From contig OY757010.1 in NCBI GenBank assembly GCA_963580285.1, forward strand, positions 68,036,406 to 68,100,405: a stretch of 64,000 bases of DNA. The letters run 5' to 3'. The position numbers and the translations under genes were made by a program. This DNA comes from Lucinisca nassula. Taxonomy: Eukaryota > Mollusca > Bivalvia > Lucinida > Lucinidae. Of this stretch, positions 9,969 to 21,423 are shown piece by piece (positions within the stretch are counted from its first letter, which is position 1; every line of letters begins with the position of its first letter). Below the pieces are notes generated by a model. It was not told where the DNA came from, ran no database searches, and worked only from the letters and a program-made list of their open reading frames with translations.

Positions 9969-10182
9969 GAAATAAGAAAACTACTGAAAAACGAAATTTA
10001 TCCGAAAAATGATATTTTAAGTGACAAGAAAAACTCCATTTTTGCATTCTGATATGAGCCGCGCCAAGCGAATTTGTGTCTTCGAGCATTCCGTCATGAC
10101 AAAATTTAACTGCGCATGCCCAGCCATTCAGAGGGGCCAGATATATGGCTTTCTGTCTGAAGGTTCCTCTTGATTCACTGCT

Positions 10183-10264
10183 TGTATGAGCGAGCAGCGA
10201 AGGTTCTGGCGAGACTGCGCGGATGCGCAGGCTCGCCTGAACCTTCGCTGCTCGCATAGGCGAT
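10183..10264. repeat. GC-rich hairpin
   Basis: 'gcgagcagcgaaggttctgg' pairs with 'aaccttcgctgctcgc', giving ~30-bp arms around 'gactgcgcggatgcgcag'. It stands out as GC-rich in AT-rich surroundings. Probably a MITE core. Confidence 0.6.
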
Positions 10265-10524
10265 AAGTACCAAAATCGCTTGACGGGGCCCATATGTTAT
10301 CCTTTATTCATAAAAATGGGACAAAGTGCTGCTAAGTTATAGCGTTAAACTTCACAGGCTCAAACACATTTGGAAACATGAAAATTTGTTCGAGGTATGT
10401 ATAGTTCGAGACACTGTGGGTTAATATAAGCGCCGGTTAGGGAAGCTTAATGATGGTGATTTACAGATATATGTTTTTTTTTTTGTTTTGTTTTGTTTTT
10501 TTTGATATTCTATAAAATGAAATT

Positions 10525-10745
10525 ATGCTGTGTATAGTCATTAGAATCGCCTCGATGAGGCGATTCTGATGAGTATAAACATCATACATTGTCAAGTGAA
10601 AATAAGAAATACTCACTGACATATCCTAACTTTTTTCTTACCTGGATCTATGGGGGAAGTTTCCATGGGACTCAAAAAAAGAATTCAAATCAGCCATGGT
10701 TATCGGTACATCGGTATTCGAGCCATTGAAGTTCGGCTATAATAT
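10525..10745. repeat. pogo-like MITE copy with internal hairpin
   Basis: The hairpin 'attagaatcgcctcgatgag' with its return arm, followed by 'cattgaagttcggctata', matches the right half of the copy at 23026-23373. The left end is unclear. Confidence 0.5.
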
Positions 10746-11217
10746 TGATTCCAGAACTGGCGTACATTTTACTCCAAAACTGACATTTTCTAATGAAAAC
10801 TTGTAAATTCCTACTTTAGACAGACATTGTGGGTGCCGGGCGTATTTGTGGGTTTATTAGAGGGTATTCGCTACATGGACTCATGTTCCTGCATTCTCGG
10901 AAACCGATAGGAGTGCTCAGCTATGTTTCTGATCAGAATCCGCGTAGGCGAAGACTGATCCGAGTCTTTGCTGGTCGCACAGGTTTCATTGTATAGAATC
11001 TGTCATGTTTACTGTTAAGGGGATTTTCAGTGTCATGATTGGTGAAGTGAGAAGGTACAACGGAATACCGATGGAGTAGGGCTCTACAGAATATTCTGTT
11101 TTTGCTCTAAGTCACATAATTATACTACAGGACTGACATTTATAATATTTTTATATTCGTGTTATTCAAATTATGTACTTTTAACTTTGTTCACGCAGCA
11201 TTTTACAGATTCAATGA

Positions 11218-11483
11218 ATGACTACAAATTCAATTATGGGGTTCGCAAAATGTTTTCCAACAGAAAACAGTAAAGAAATCTACATCGTGTATACGGACAC
11301 GTTGAAAAGAAACAACTCAATTTTACTTTCCTTTGATTCAAATAAAAGTGATCCATCTATACAAGAAGTATCAAGATATTTACAGGAAAATCCTGCTGAA
11401 ATTAAGCCCACCCTCCTGGAAAAGAACTATAGGGAATTTCTGGATATTTGTCACCGCAGCGATGAAAACAGTGGCGAAAATAT
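11218..11483 (+). CDS. MCT-like gene, exon 1 (N-terminal tail)
   Basis: Codes for 88 hydrophilic residues, begins MTTNSIMGFAKC, and ends at a strong GTGAGT donor in phase 2. The joined reading frame continues exactly into the exon at 13020. The tail has no recognised domain and is long for an MCT N-terminus, so this exon is less certain than the others. A possible acceptor (ttttacag) lies just upstream at ~11208. Confidence 0.65.
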
Positions 11484-14400
11484 GTGAGTGTGATACTTAC
11501 CTTTGAGTACAGTCAACCCTCTTTATACTAACATTCGTTACAACGGCAGAACTCGTTGGAACAACCTTTTCAATGGAATTAATTCTTAGTCAAGTTAAGG
11601 CTTAACCTCGATTACTAGCGACGTGGGCTTCCCTCGGGTTGGAAATGTCCAAATTGAATCCATGGTCGTGAAAGATTCTTGTAATTTGATACTTCAAGAA
11701 ACAAATGTTATAGATATTTGTTCTAACAAATGTCTATAGCATTTTCTTCTTGGTGTAATGATGTGGAAAAGACCTTTTGTATCCTATCATACTCCTGACT
11801 GGAATTCTTTAAAACGACAAATTCATTATAACGGCACAATAATACTACCGTTATAACGCGGGTCCTCTGTATCCTCTGGTATAGAGATCTCACACGAGTG
11901 GTCATTTCATACGAAAATGAAACGTTATCCCCTAAATAACAGTGACGTTATGCGTAAAAATTATCCATCCACTGGGCAAAAGACGTTTAAACACTTCAAC
12001 GTCTATGGAATATCATACCGTTTGTTTGTGTTGAGGTTTTACGTCCCTTTCAACACTATTTAGGTCATTTTGGAGACGTTTTGTGGGACTCTTACCCGAC
12101 ATTGAGATGAAATAACATCTCAAGCCCTACCGCCAAAAGAAACCAATAGCGTTGAAGGAGCGGTCTGATTCGCATCTCCTTCCTGGGCTGGCTTATATAT
12201 TCTAGGCGGTTTACCAGTATTCAAGTTTAGTCCGTTGCAGCTCTGCGCGGAAACACCATGCAGTCTATTTCTCCAAGCCCCGATGAGTGGGGGCGCCACG
12301 TTATGACGTATAGACGTTGATACGACTTTGCATACACATTGTGTACCCGCTAGGTAGCTTTAAGCACTTCAAGTTGCAATATAAGGAATTTCAGGTTTAT
12401 TTTATTTATTCCAGAAAATGTTTGTATTTTAAACAGCGTAAACCCGCAAAGGCGTCTGATCTGGGTTTGCACTGTTTTCGACTGTCTCAAAGTCATGAGC
12501 GAACTTTGTCCTGTTGAAACTTCACTCGTAGTCTGAATTCTCAAAATTGACAAAAGTCGGTAATTTTACTAGTTGGAGCAGAAAAAAAAAAACATTCAAT
12601 GGTATAGTTCGAACGAATTGGACTGAGACTGGTGAACTCTATTAACACAATTTCACACCCGACTGATTGCATATATTTATCTTCGTCGTTTTTCGAAGAC
12701 GGCGATATTGTTATACAATACATAGAGGTCGGCAAATGGGTCGCTATTCACGAGATGCCAAAAATTCGAGAGAAGTTTACGAAAGCCGACGTATTAGGCG
12801 ATAACATTGACCAATTTATTCCTTGCATTAAGGTCAGTCTCATGTCAAATTGTTCGAACGATAGTCTACATGAATACGCATGAAAATACGATAAATCTGT
12901 TATACTATGGTGCTGTGCATAAACATGCATTAATGCACTCACAGATGCGCACGTACATTATCGCATCGTACATGTTGATGACAGATTTCTCATTTCTCCG
13001 TTTTTTATTTCCTTTTCAGAGGGCCAGAGTCTGTAGAAAACTCTCGAAACTATTCTAGGGGAGAATGGATCGCGTTTGTGTCAGTCTGTGTTGTCATGGC
13101 AACCAACATCAGCATTGTGCATGCTTTCGGTACGCTTTTCCCGCACATTCTATCGGAGTTCGGAGAAAGCCGTGCATATGCGGCTACCGTACAGTCTGTC
13201 CTGTTTGGCGTTGGTCTCTGTTCAGGTATGATATTTTCACTAAACAGAAATGAAAATGTCGTGCGTCACAATACTGTTGCATTGATATATGATGTTTAAT
13301 CTTTAGATAAAAATGTCACAATATTAACGTGTATTTATGAAATGCCATGAACATTTTGTCAACATACAAAAACATGTTACAGAACTGTATTAACTTTTAC
13401 AGACAAAATCTTATTCATTCTTTGAGATTTATCATGAAATCTTTTCTACGGTCATTCTCTCCCTTACGCTGATTCAAGAAGGGCAGTTGCCAGTTTCTGG
13501 GGAAAGAATGTGCACTGTACTGGTAAATCGCTTACGTATAAGCCTGCCCAGGAAAACTGTGGATAGGTAAACTGACCGGCTCAAAAATGACCTAAAATAG
13601 TATTGACTGGGCCGTTAAACTCCAATACAAACAAACAAACAAACAGACTAAATCTTAGAATCTAGTTAATGTATAAGTCAGAATCTAGTAAACGTATAAG
13701 GATTGCACGAAGCTGATCTCGGTAGCTCAGTCCGTTGGCGCCCGACCAATGATGAGGGGGTGGCTTGTTGGATACTTGCTGAGTCAGCAACATTTATCAG
13801 GGAACCGTTTTCTATGGTCTTTCCCTTAGGGTAGTTGTTAGTTTCTGGCGAAAGATGACTAACTGCCTCTGTATAAACATGTCCATTGAAAGTGTGGCCA
13901 GATAAATTGACTCGTTCGAAATGACCTAAATAGTGTTGACTGTTCAGTTAAACTCGTAAACAAACAAAGTCATGAAACATTATTCCATTGTCCTCATGAC
14001 ACAAACTGAAGAAACATTCTAAAATAGAAGTGAAGGCAATGATCAGGAATCGATACAATTAACCCACAGCTTCCATCAGAGACACCAAAAGGAAAGAAAC
14101 ATAAACATGAAACAACAAACCATTATGGAAATATCAATAGCGGAAAGCCAAAAGGAGAGTTACTTTCCCACAAAATGGCCAATTGGCTATCAAAAACAAA
14201 ATAACATAAGCAATACAAACACTCAAAGACAAACCATAACAAAAAATAAACAGCGACAGAAGAACCGCATTGGAACGGTCAGTGAAAATTCCACTGGGGG
14301 GGGGGGGGGGGGGGGGGGTAAAACTCACAGCAAGAAACCATTGAAATGCAGGAGCAAAAGAAAACCCAGTTAGACTCCGATGGGCCCAACCAGAGACAGA

Positions 14401-17400
14401 GCCTCAGGCACCAACCAACATTACATTGAATTAGATCTCTTTGCTTTATAACCTACAAACGGCCTATACGGCCATTTTAAGATACCTTCACTTATATCGA
14501 GCAAATATCGTTAACTAGAAGAAAACTATGAGAAAAACACTTAACCTGCGGCCAGAGAGAAAGAGACGTTTAAGAGGAATGACCTTCAGGGGAGGCAACT
14601 CCTGCAAAAGTATTTTTGTCTCCCATGTCAATAGTGGCTAACTCTTAAAAGAAAGAATTGCTCCTGAGGAGCAAATTCTTTCTTTAAGAGTAGACCCCCT
14701 TTTCAGTGGGACAGGGCTTATAGAAAAGCGAACAGAAAGTCCCTTTTAAAAATGGGAGAAACCTGCCAGGTGTACGAGTACCTATACCCTGATACCTGCA
14801 ATACAACATGGGTCATGTTTTTCTCTTCACCAGGGTTCATCGTCGGAAGCATAGTTCAGTATTTCGGTCCGTGGAAATGCGGTATCTTTGGTAGTGGTCT
14901 CTTTTCCTCTGGATTCATATTTTCATACTCCGCAACTTCAGCAGCGTATCTGGTTTTATCGTGCGGGGTGATGTCAGGTGAGTTGAAATTTTGTTTTATA
15001 TTCAGCCCACCATCAACATCCTGTCATCACGATAACAGAAATAGTCCATTCTTTCATATCTCCAGAATGTTATTTTTTCTGATGCAAATTTATGATAGAT
15101 ATTTTATTTGTGCTCCAAACATAGGTTGTGAGTGCTCGTTAGAACCGCCTCATTGAGGCGGTTCTAAAGAGTACCCACAACCTATGTTTTGGAGCAGAAA
15201 TAAGGAAAATAATGTATACCCCTGTACACCCCAGATTTGTCACATGGACTTGTGAACTTGATGTAACCAGGACCGCGTTATAAACACCTTGTGATTCCTT
15301 TCGAAAATTTGAGGAGATATAATTTTGACTATCCTTGTACATGTTGTACTTTTTTTTTTTGTTCGTTTGTTTGATTTGAGGTTTAACGTCCCCGTCAACA
15401 CTGTATAGGTCATTTTGGAGAAATTGCTTCCAATTTTGTGGGATTTTACCCGACATTGAGATGAAATGACATCTCAAACCCTGCCGCCCAATGCAACCAA
15501 AAGGGATTATAAACATGGACGGGCCGACTCACATCGCTTTGCCTGTGCAGGCTTAGATCCTCTAAGCGGTTTACCAGTTAGTTTCAGCTCTGCATGGAAG
15601 CACAATGCAGCCCATGATTTATTTCTTCAAGCCCCGGTGGGCGAGGGCCAACACCTTGTAATTCCTTTCGAAAATTGAGAGGTGATAAAATTTTGACTAT
15701 ATTTTTATTTTTAAATAAACATAGCAAATATTGCAAGGGAACCAGAATACTTATGAGTTTAAGGCGTATCAAATATACCGTAGTTTGTTTTTTATTGTCA
15801 TTTGGCTTCATCGATTAAGGATGAAACACAATGTGATAATAATTATATATGTTAATGAAAGTTTCATATGCATAGTCCGTAAGGAACACATGATTAGCAT
15901 ATGAACTTTATTCCCTTTTTCCACAGGAATGGGATTTTCATTTTTGACCATCAGCTCAAATCAAGCTGCAAGCATGTGTTTTGAAGGAAACGCTAGAATA
16001 GTAGGCCTTTCTGTGGTATCCAGCGCTATAGGGATAGGAGGAATTGCTTACCCATATCTGCTCACTTGGATGGTGGACACCTATGGACTACAAGGAACAT
16101 TTTTGATAATGGGTGGAATAACTCTGAATGGTATTCCTATGGCACTATTGTGGAAACATACCAGTAGACGCACAGACGTTTCATCAGACAGTCAAACCGG
16201 TCAGAAAGATTTTGGTCTTCAGATCAAACAATTAATCTCTCGTGCCAAAGAAACCATACAATGCAAGCCATATGTCGCCGCTCTGGTTGGGTTTGCTTTA
16301 GCTATGCCGTCGGTGAACATGTTCGAAATTCTAGCTTTAGATGCCCTGGAATCCAATGGTCTAACTAGAAATATAAGTGTGATTTTATTCACTGTTCTGA
16401 ATGCAGTAAGCATTCCCGGGCGCCTTATTCCCGGATTGATTAAACGCTTACGTGGAATCAGTTCTATGATGGCTCCTATTGTTGGAACAATGATTTCTGG
16501 TCTTGGGATGCTCTTGATAAACTCCACACAAGCATTAGCAGGTACATACACTTTCTTTCTTTCTTTCTCTCTTTCAGTAGCGCACCGCCGTTCAGGGCTT
16601 CGAGAAATAGATGGTTGCATGGTGCTACCGCGCTGAGCTAACTCCGACCAAACTTGTGTACTGGTAAACCGCATAAATACATGTTTGCCTAGGAAAAGTG
16701 GTGCGAGACGGACCTCTACTTAAACCCTGGCGGTTTTTGGGGGGTGGTAGGGCAATATTCTTGAAAGGAGCGTAAAACTGATATTGGAACACATACTTAC
16801 ACGCGCGTGCGCGCACACGCACACCTGCAAAAATACTTTACAAGGAATGCCGGGCCAACGTCCGACCGGCATCGATACCACATGGTAACTTGGGCCCGCC
16901 ATTGGCGTGTTGCCGTGTGCTGTCGTTGCTATTCTTGTTTATGTCCCCCCAACAAACACACCTCCAGAAGGGGAGGGGGCATTGTTTTTGGTGCGGATGC
17001 CGTTGACGTCGGCGTATGCGTTGACGTGACAATTTCGTGGGTGCAAGGTGGATTTTAATCATATTTATAGCATGGGTATATCATTGGGACGGGATGAAGA
17101 ACCGATTAGGGTTTGTTGACCTTGACCTTATTTTCAAGGTCACAGCCGTGCTAAATATGTCGAATTTAGGCGTCGGCGTGACACTTTGTGCGCAAGATAT
17201 CTCATGAACTACTGAGTGGATTTTAATCATTTGCATGGATATGCCATTTGGTCAGGATAAGAACTCATTAGTTTTCGTGACCTTGACCTTATTTTCAATT
17301 CGCAGCGGTGCTAAATAAATTTAGGCCTAATCGCAGTTATGTGCAGTATATTTTATGGAATGTTAAGCAGATTCTTACCAGATTTACATTTTACATGGAT

Positions 17401-20400
17401 AGAACGATGGGACACGATTAAGAATTTATTAAATTTTGTTGCCAAGGTTACAGTGGAGTTAAATACACCAAATTTCAGTCAAAATAAGCTTTTTAGCAAT
17501 CTATTTCATTAAACATTGAGCAGATTCTTACTAAAGTAGCGTGGATGCCAATGGAAGGATTTTGTTCAGACATGGTACATCGATAAATACTGATTAGATT
17601 TTAGTGACCTTGATCTAATATTCAAGGTCACCAGTGGACTTCAGCTGTTACATCAAGCTTGTTTTGAAAGGGGTATGTGAAATGTGGTGGGGTGGGGCAT
17701 CTGTTTTCTCAGAAAACAAGTCTATTTTTACTTTCTCCAGGAAGCGGAATAGCCTGTGCTGCCCTTGGTTTATCCAAAGGAATGCTGCTATCAAGCGTAC
17801 AGATTATCGTTCTAGAGATGTTGGATACATCCCGGTTTTCGATCGGCCTTGGCACCATATTTGGTATGGTAGGTCTCTGTACAACCGCGATTGGGCCTAT
17901 AAACGGTAAGGCTTCAGAGAAATGTATGCACCTTCAGGGTAGGCAACTCCTTCTAAATTATTTTTGTTTCCCATGTCAATAGAGGTCAACTCTTAAAGGA
18001 AAGAATTTGCTCCTGTGGAGCAAATTCTTTCCTTTAAGAGTAGACCTCTTTTTCAGTGGGACAGGTCTTATAGAAAAGCGAACAGTTAGTCCCGAAAGTA
18101 ATTGTTGTCTCCCTTTGAAAAATGGCGGAAAAATCTGCCAGGTGTTCCCATTCCCCTTAAAATTGAGCCTGGGTCCGACAAAAGCTACAAGAAGACATGT
18201 ACGGCCAGCGAGGACTCTGTGCAGCCTGGTGACCGGCGATTACTCTGAGCAGCCAGTCTGATCAGAGTCTTCGTTCTTCGCTAATGCCTCACATAGCCTC
18301 TTTACTATCCAAAGGTGTGAATAACTCGAGCCAGACTGAAATGATACAGAACCCCTCGATTGTTTGTCAATCGACCCAGTTACTTCGCACAGAAGCGTTT
18401 CATTGTTGATATCCGCGTGCCTTTCACTGATCAGTTAGAATTCAAGATAATGATAATGATTATTTATAGAAAATAGTTGCGCTTTTCATATCGCCGTGAG
18501 GTTTTCAAACCTGTAATGTATGTAATGTACACCTGCGGACGAGTGTTAAGTTGGTTCCTTATTCCTTTTTCCTTGTTCCTTATTCCTTGTTCCTTATTCC
18601 TTATTCGATTTTGAACTTCATATTACTTTGCGACGCGGTGTAACAGAACATTTGCGTATAGCGCATGCATCATCATTTTTACTTCTAAGTATAACGGTAT
18701 AGGTTCCGAAATCCAGCAAGTTTCAATTGCGAATAAGGAATAAATGCAATTTTTCCTTATTCCTTATTCGATTTTGAACTTCATAGTACTTTGCGACGTG
18801 GTGTAACAGAACAATTGCGTATGGGATATTCGTCATCAATTTTACTTCTAAGCATAATGGTATAGGATTCAAAACCCAGCAAATATCAATTGCAAATAAG
18901 GAATAAATTAAAATTTTCCTTATTCGATTTTCAGCTTCACAGATCTTTGCGACGCGGTGAAAGAGAACATTTGCGTATGTCGCATTCATCATCATTTTTA
19001 CTTCTCAGCATAATGGTATAGGTTTCGAAATCCAGCCAGTATCAACTGCGAATAAGGAATAAGGAACAAATGCAAATGTTCCTTTTTCCTTATTCGATTT
19101 TGAACTTCATAATATTACATGCATTACAGAGAAATACCATGATTTCTACCAGACATAAACTTGGTATTTTCCTTTTTGCTAAGAAGAAATATTTCCTCTT
19201 AGCCGGGGAAATAAATCCCTTCAGCTGGAACTACTTTATGTACAAGATACGAGATACCGCTTTGCAGTGAAATTGTTCTATTCAAACGCGGGAAAGTTTC
19301 AATCACGGCGACGTTATTCATGACGTCATTGTAATGGCGTCTAAGAAATATCAACAGACGTTCAGAATGCGTGACGTTTCAGTCGGATGCAACGCTGAAA
19401 CAAAAGAAAACATGGATATGACCATTTATTAGGATGTAAGTTTTGCTTTATTTAATCTAACGTTTTACTTGTTTTATCACTGAAACACTTTGTTTCTTCT
19501 ATTTTTGTTCAAAACTGTAGAAAGCGCTTTCAAAATGGCGCCCATCCAGTTGTTCTTCCACCCAGATTCTGTAACACTTCGCTGATTGAACCGTTTACAT
19601 GAGCTGTAAACAGTCAACTGAACGGGCATTCAGATCCAAAATTCAAGATCCAAACTCTCCTAAAAGTCTATGGAAGTGCATGTAATATACAGATTATACA
19701 TTTCTCCTATTTGAAATATGGGATTTATAAACCTCGGGAGGTAAAACAATCCGTTAAAGAAACTCGTGCTTCGCACTCGTTTCTTTATCGGATTGTTTTA
19801 CCTCCCTCGGTTTATAAATCCCATATTTCAACTAGGAGAATGAATAATCTATATGTACTTTGCGACGCGGTGTAATATAGGGTTCTTGCATAAAAACCTA
19901 TGCGCATGGCTGTTTGAAGCCGTTGTCAAGACCGAAAACCGTGCTCAAACAGCAAAAACCATGTTCAAATCATGGAATTCGCGTGCTGTTTGAACATGGA
20001 TTTTGAACTTTTGATATCACAAGACGGGCCTTGCTTTGTTTACGTTACGTTGAGCGACGTAACGTTATCGCCCTGAACGTAGCGTTTTAGGGTTCTATGA
20101 TGACGTCACTGCATGACAACGTCATTGTAAACAACATTCTGAACTGGCCGCCATTTTGGTTTACCTGTCGCATTTGAAGAGTTTATATGGAATTTATATG
20201 GAGCTTTTGGGCGTTTTCGTCAAAATTTGCTGTCGGATTCGTAAGTTATGCAAGAACAACGATCATCCATGGTTATTTCATTGCATTAACATTTGCCGGA
20301 TCCCTCGGAAGATATTTGAACATTCGGCCTAGCGGCCTCATGTTCAAACAGCTTCCTCGGGATCCGGCAAATGTTAATACATGAAAAACCATGGTTGATC

Positions 20401-21281
20401 CCTATAATCAACCATGGTTTTTCATGCATTAACATTTGCCGGATCCCGAGGAAGCTGTTTGAACATGAGGGATCAACCATGGTTTTTCATGCATTGACAT
20501 TTGCCAGATCCCGAGGAAGCTGTTTGAACATGAGGCCGCTAGGCCGAATCTTCAAATATCTTCCGAGGGATCCGGCAAATGTTAATGCAATGAAATAACC
20601 ATGGATGATCATTGTTCTTGGATAACTTACGAATCCGACAGCAAATTGTGACGAAAACGCCGCAAAGCTCCATATAAATTCCATATAAACTCTTCAAATG
20701 CGATAGCAAACCAAAATGGCGGCCAATTCAGAATGTTGTTTACAATGACGTTGTCATGCAGTAATGTCATCATAGAACTCTAAAACGCAACGTTCAGGGC
20801 GATAACGTTACGTCGCTCAACGTAACGTAAGCAAAGCAAGGCCCGTCTTGTGATATCAAAAGCTCAAAATTCATGTTCAAACAGCACGCGAATTCCATAA
20901 TTTGAACATCAGCCATGCGCATACGTATTTATGCAAGAACAGAACATTTGGGTGTATATATATATATTGGAATCGTCATCAACAGATGGTCGTACTGTGC
21001 AGTTTTGTGGACCGATGCTCAGACTGTGCAGCAGTGTGGACTGATGGCCAGACACCCTAACTCAGAGGAAATCGACCAACCAGTGCTGTCAGTTCTTTTC
21101 TTTTTTTTCAGGATTGGTTCGTGACATCAGCGGGTCGTACACTTACTCATTATACGGTGCTGCCACCACGATGGTTATCTCTCTGGGTCTGTTCTGTATC
21201 TCCATGCTGTTGAACAGTCGGATCAAAGCCAAGAAGTGCCGACAAAGATCTGTTTCAATATTTACAGTTACGCGATTTTAG
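11218..21281 (+). CDS. Monocarboxylate-transporter-like (MCT/SLC16-type) MFS protein, six exons
   Basis: Exons 11218-11483, 13020-13225, 14834-14977, 15927-16541, 17741-17905 and 21112-21281 all have AG/GT borders and compatible phases, and sum to 1566 nt (521 residues plus stop). About 12 hydrophobic helices are visible in a 6+6 layout. Helix 1 is ~105-128, and a short cytoplasmic loop is ~280-315. The C-terminal half ends 'GLVRDISGSYTYSLYGA', which matches the usual MCT 'G.L.D.TGSY...FY' stretch. MCTs are plasma-membrane carriers of small carboxylates and related solutes; the substrate here cannot be told. The family motif DGGWGW before helix 1 is replaced by 'RGEWIAF', and the helix-8 Asp of the D/R pair is not seen although Arg (~371) is kept. 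The start ATG in exon 1 is chosen by coding continuity; an upstream 5' exon is possible. Confidence 0.85.
11512..11868. repeat. Tc1/mariner (pogo-like) MITE in intron 1
   Basis: Left end 'acagtcaaccctctttata' and right end 'ttataacgcgggtcctctgt' are imperfect inverted repeats, each next to a TA dinucleotide. Non-coding. Confidence 0.55.
12022..12297 (-). mobile_element. SINE-like element S1, diverged, in intron 1
   Basis: Starts with the tail side 'gtttgtttgtgttgaggttt' and ends 'agccccgatgagtgggggcg'. No clear target duplication. Confidence 0.75.
13020..13225 (+). CDS. MCT-like gene, exon 2 (helices 1-2)
   Basis: The acceptor is tttccttttcag and the donor GTATGA. Encodes the degraded signature 'RGEWIAFVSV', helix 1, the 'FGTLFPHILSEFGESRAYAA' loop typical of MCTs, and the start of helix 2. 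Confidence 0.88.
13443..13645 (+). mobile_element. SINE S2, 5'-truncated, in intron 2
   Basis: 'cttttctacggtcattctct' to 'gttaaactccaatacaaac' matches the body and tail of the S2 copy at 46764-47320. It lacks the tRNA head. Confidence 0.75.
13714..13965 (+). mobile_element. SINE S2 variant with tRNA-like head, in intron 2
   Basis: The head is 'ctcggtagctcagtccgttg', followed by an S2-like body and 'ttgactgttcagttaaactc' tail. It is more diverged than the neighbouring copy. Confidence 0.65.
14018..14440. repeat. R560 copy in intron 2
   Basis: Begins 'aaaatagaagtgaaggcaat', has a long G-run at 14297-14318, and keeps part of the right segment ending 'tgaattagatctctttgc'. The middle piece found in the 5105 copy is absent. 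Confidence 0.7.
14582..14775. repeat. MITE-D copy in intron 2
   Basis: Left end 'accttcaggggaggcaactc'. The centre is a ~28-bp hairpin around 'gctcctgaggagc'. The right side is shared with 17928-18155. Confidence 0.65.
14834..14977 (+). CDS. MCT-like gene, exon 3 (helices 2-4)
   Basis: The acceptor is tcttcaccag and the donor GTGAGT. Encodes 'FIVGSIVQYFGPWKCGIFGS' and on to 'LVLSCGVMSG', matching the MCT 'G...L...G.R......G' pattern of helices 2-4. Confidence 0.88.
15115..15245. repeat. Hairpin MITE-B-type copy in intron 3
   Basis: The palindrome 15127-15187 is centred on 'aaccgcctcattgaggcggtt' (two halves), then 'gagcagaaataagg' and 'atgtatacccctgtacaccc'. The outer ends are not clear. 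Confidence 0.6.
15357..15649 (-). mobile_element. SINE-like element S1 in intron 3
   Basis: Runs from 'tgttcgtttgtttgatttg' to 'gccccggtgggcgaggg'. Its right flank (15650-15707) repeats ~60 bp of its left flank (15283-15340), far longer than a normal SINE duplication. Confidence 0.8.
15927..16541 (+). CDS. MCT-like gene, exon 4 (helices 4-9)
   Basis: The largest exon, 615 nt. The acceptor is ttttccacag and the donor GTACAT. It spans helices 4-6, the short central loop (residues ~280-315) and helices 7-9, including 'SIPGRLIPGLIKRL' with the conserved helix-8 Arg. Confidence 0.9.
16577..16735 (+). mobile_element. SINE-like S1 fragment, diverged, in intron 4
   Basis: Resembles the first half of S1: 'ttcagggcttcgagaaatag', 'gagctaactccgaccaaact', 'gtactggtaaaccgc'. 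The tail half is missing. Confidence 0.65.
17030..17650. repeat. ~175-bp tandem array in intron 4
   Basis: About three diverged units, each with 'ttgaccttgaccttattttc', 'aaggtcac...gtgctaaata' and 'ggattttaatcatttgcatg'-like stretches. Similar in style to the other 'ccttgacc' arrays. Confidence 0.6.
17741..17905 (+). CDS. MCT-like gene, exon 5 (helices 10-11)
   Basis: The acceptor is actttctccag and the donor GTAAGG. Encodes 'ACAALGLSKGMLLSSVQIIV' through 'GTIFGMVGLCTTAIGPING', with the small-residue-rich helices of the MCT C-terminal half. Confidence 0.9.
17928..18155. repeat. MITE-D copy in intron 5
   Basis: Just 22 bp past the exon 5 donor. The centre folds as 'aaggaaagaatttgctcc' with 'gagcaaattctttccttt'. 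Confidence 0.7.
18540..19110. repeat. ~160-bp tandem array in intron 5
   Basis: Three to four units each contain 'cgattttgaacttcata', 'tttgcgacgcggtgtaac' and 'aataaggaataa'. Isolated unit pieces recur at 19856-19875 and 20941-20955, on either side of the 1-kb foldback. Confidence 0.7.
19690..19857. repeat. Foldback element, ~168 bp
   Basis: 'gggatttataaacctcggga' folds onto 'cctcggtttataaatccc'. The arms are ~75 bp with few mismatches around 'cgtgcttcgcacg'. It ends directly at an array unit. Confidence 0.8.
19876..20940. mobile_element. ~1.06-kb foldback (long inverted repeat) element in intron 5
   Basis: Outer ends 'gttcttgcataaa' (19882) and 'ttatgcaagaac' (20929-20940) are inverse. The arms run inward for ~450 bp with few mismatches and meet near 20405. 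The right arm holds an extra ~95-bp duplication (20398-20465 repeats at 20470-20535). Both arms carry TGACGTCA-like and 'gcaatggccgccattttg'-type GC-rich parts. It sits inside one unit of the 160-bp array. A single-arm relative is at 28005-28445. Confidence 0.85.
21112..21281 (+). CDS. MCT-like gene, exon 6 (helix 12, stop)
   Basis: The acceptor is ttcttttttttcag. Encodes 'LVRDISGSYTYSLYGAATT', helix 12, and a short basic tail ending in TAG at 21279-21281. Confidence 0.9.
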
Positions 21282-21423
21282 GCTTTAAGTACACGTATTT
21301 AGGAGAATATTCCCGACCCTTTCATTATTCGCGAATTGTAGAGCTTTTTCCTGTGGTTCTGTGACTAATTTTCATGAACTCTGGCTGTCAGTACGGAACC
21401 TTGGAAGGGACATGCAATTTATT

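Noticed and set aside
9937..10293. 118-codon minus-strand ORF
   Set aside because: Covers two hairpin repeats and shows no motif.
12632..12832. Possible extra coding exon (67 codons ending at a GTCAGT donor)
   Set aside because: Its phase (0) does not fit the next exon at 13020, which needs two leftover bases; joining would hit a stop. No family motif.
14107..14373. 88-codon + strand ORF with polyglycine
   Set aside because: Reads through R560 and its G-run.
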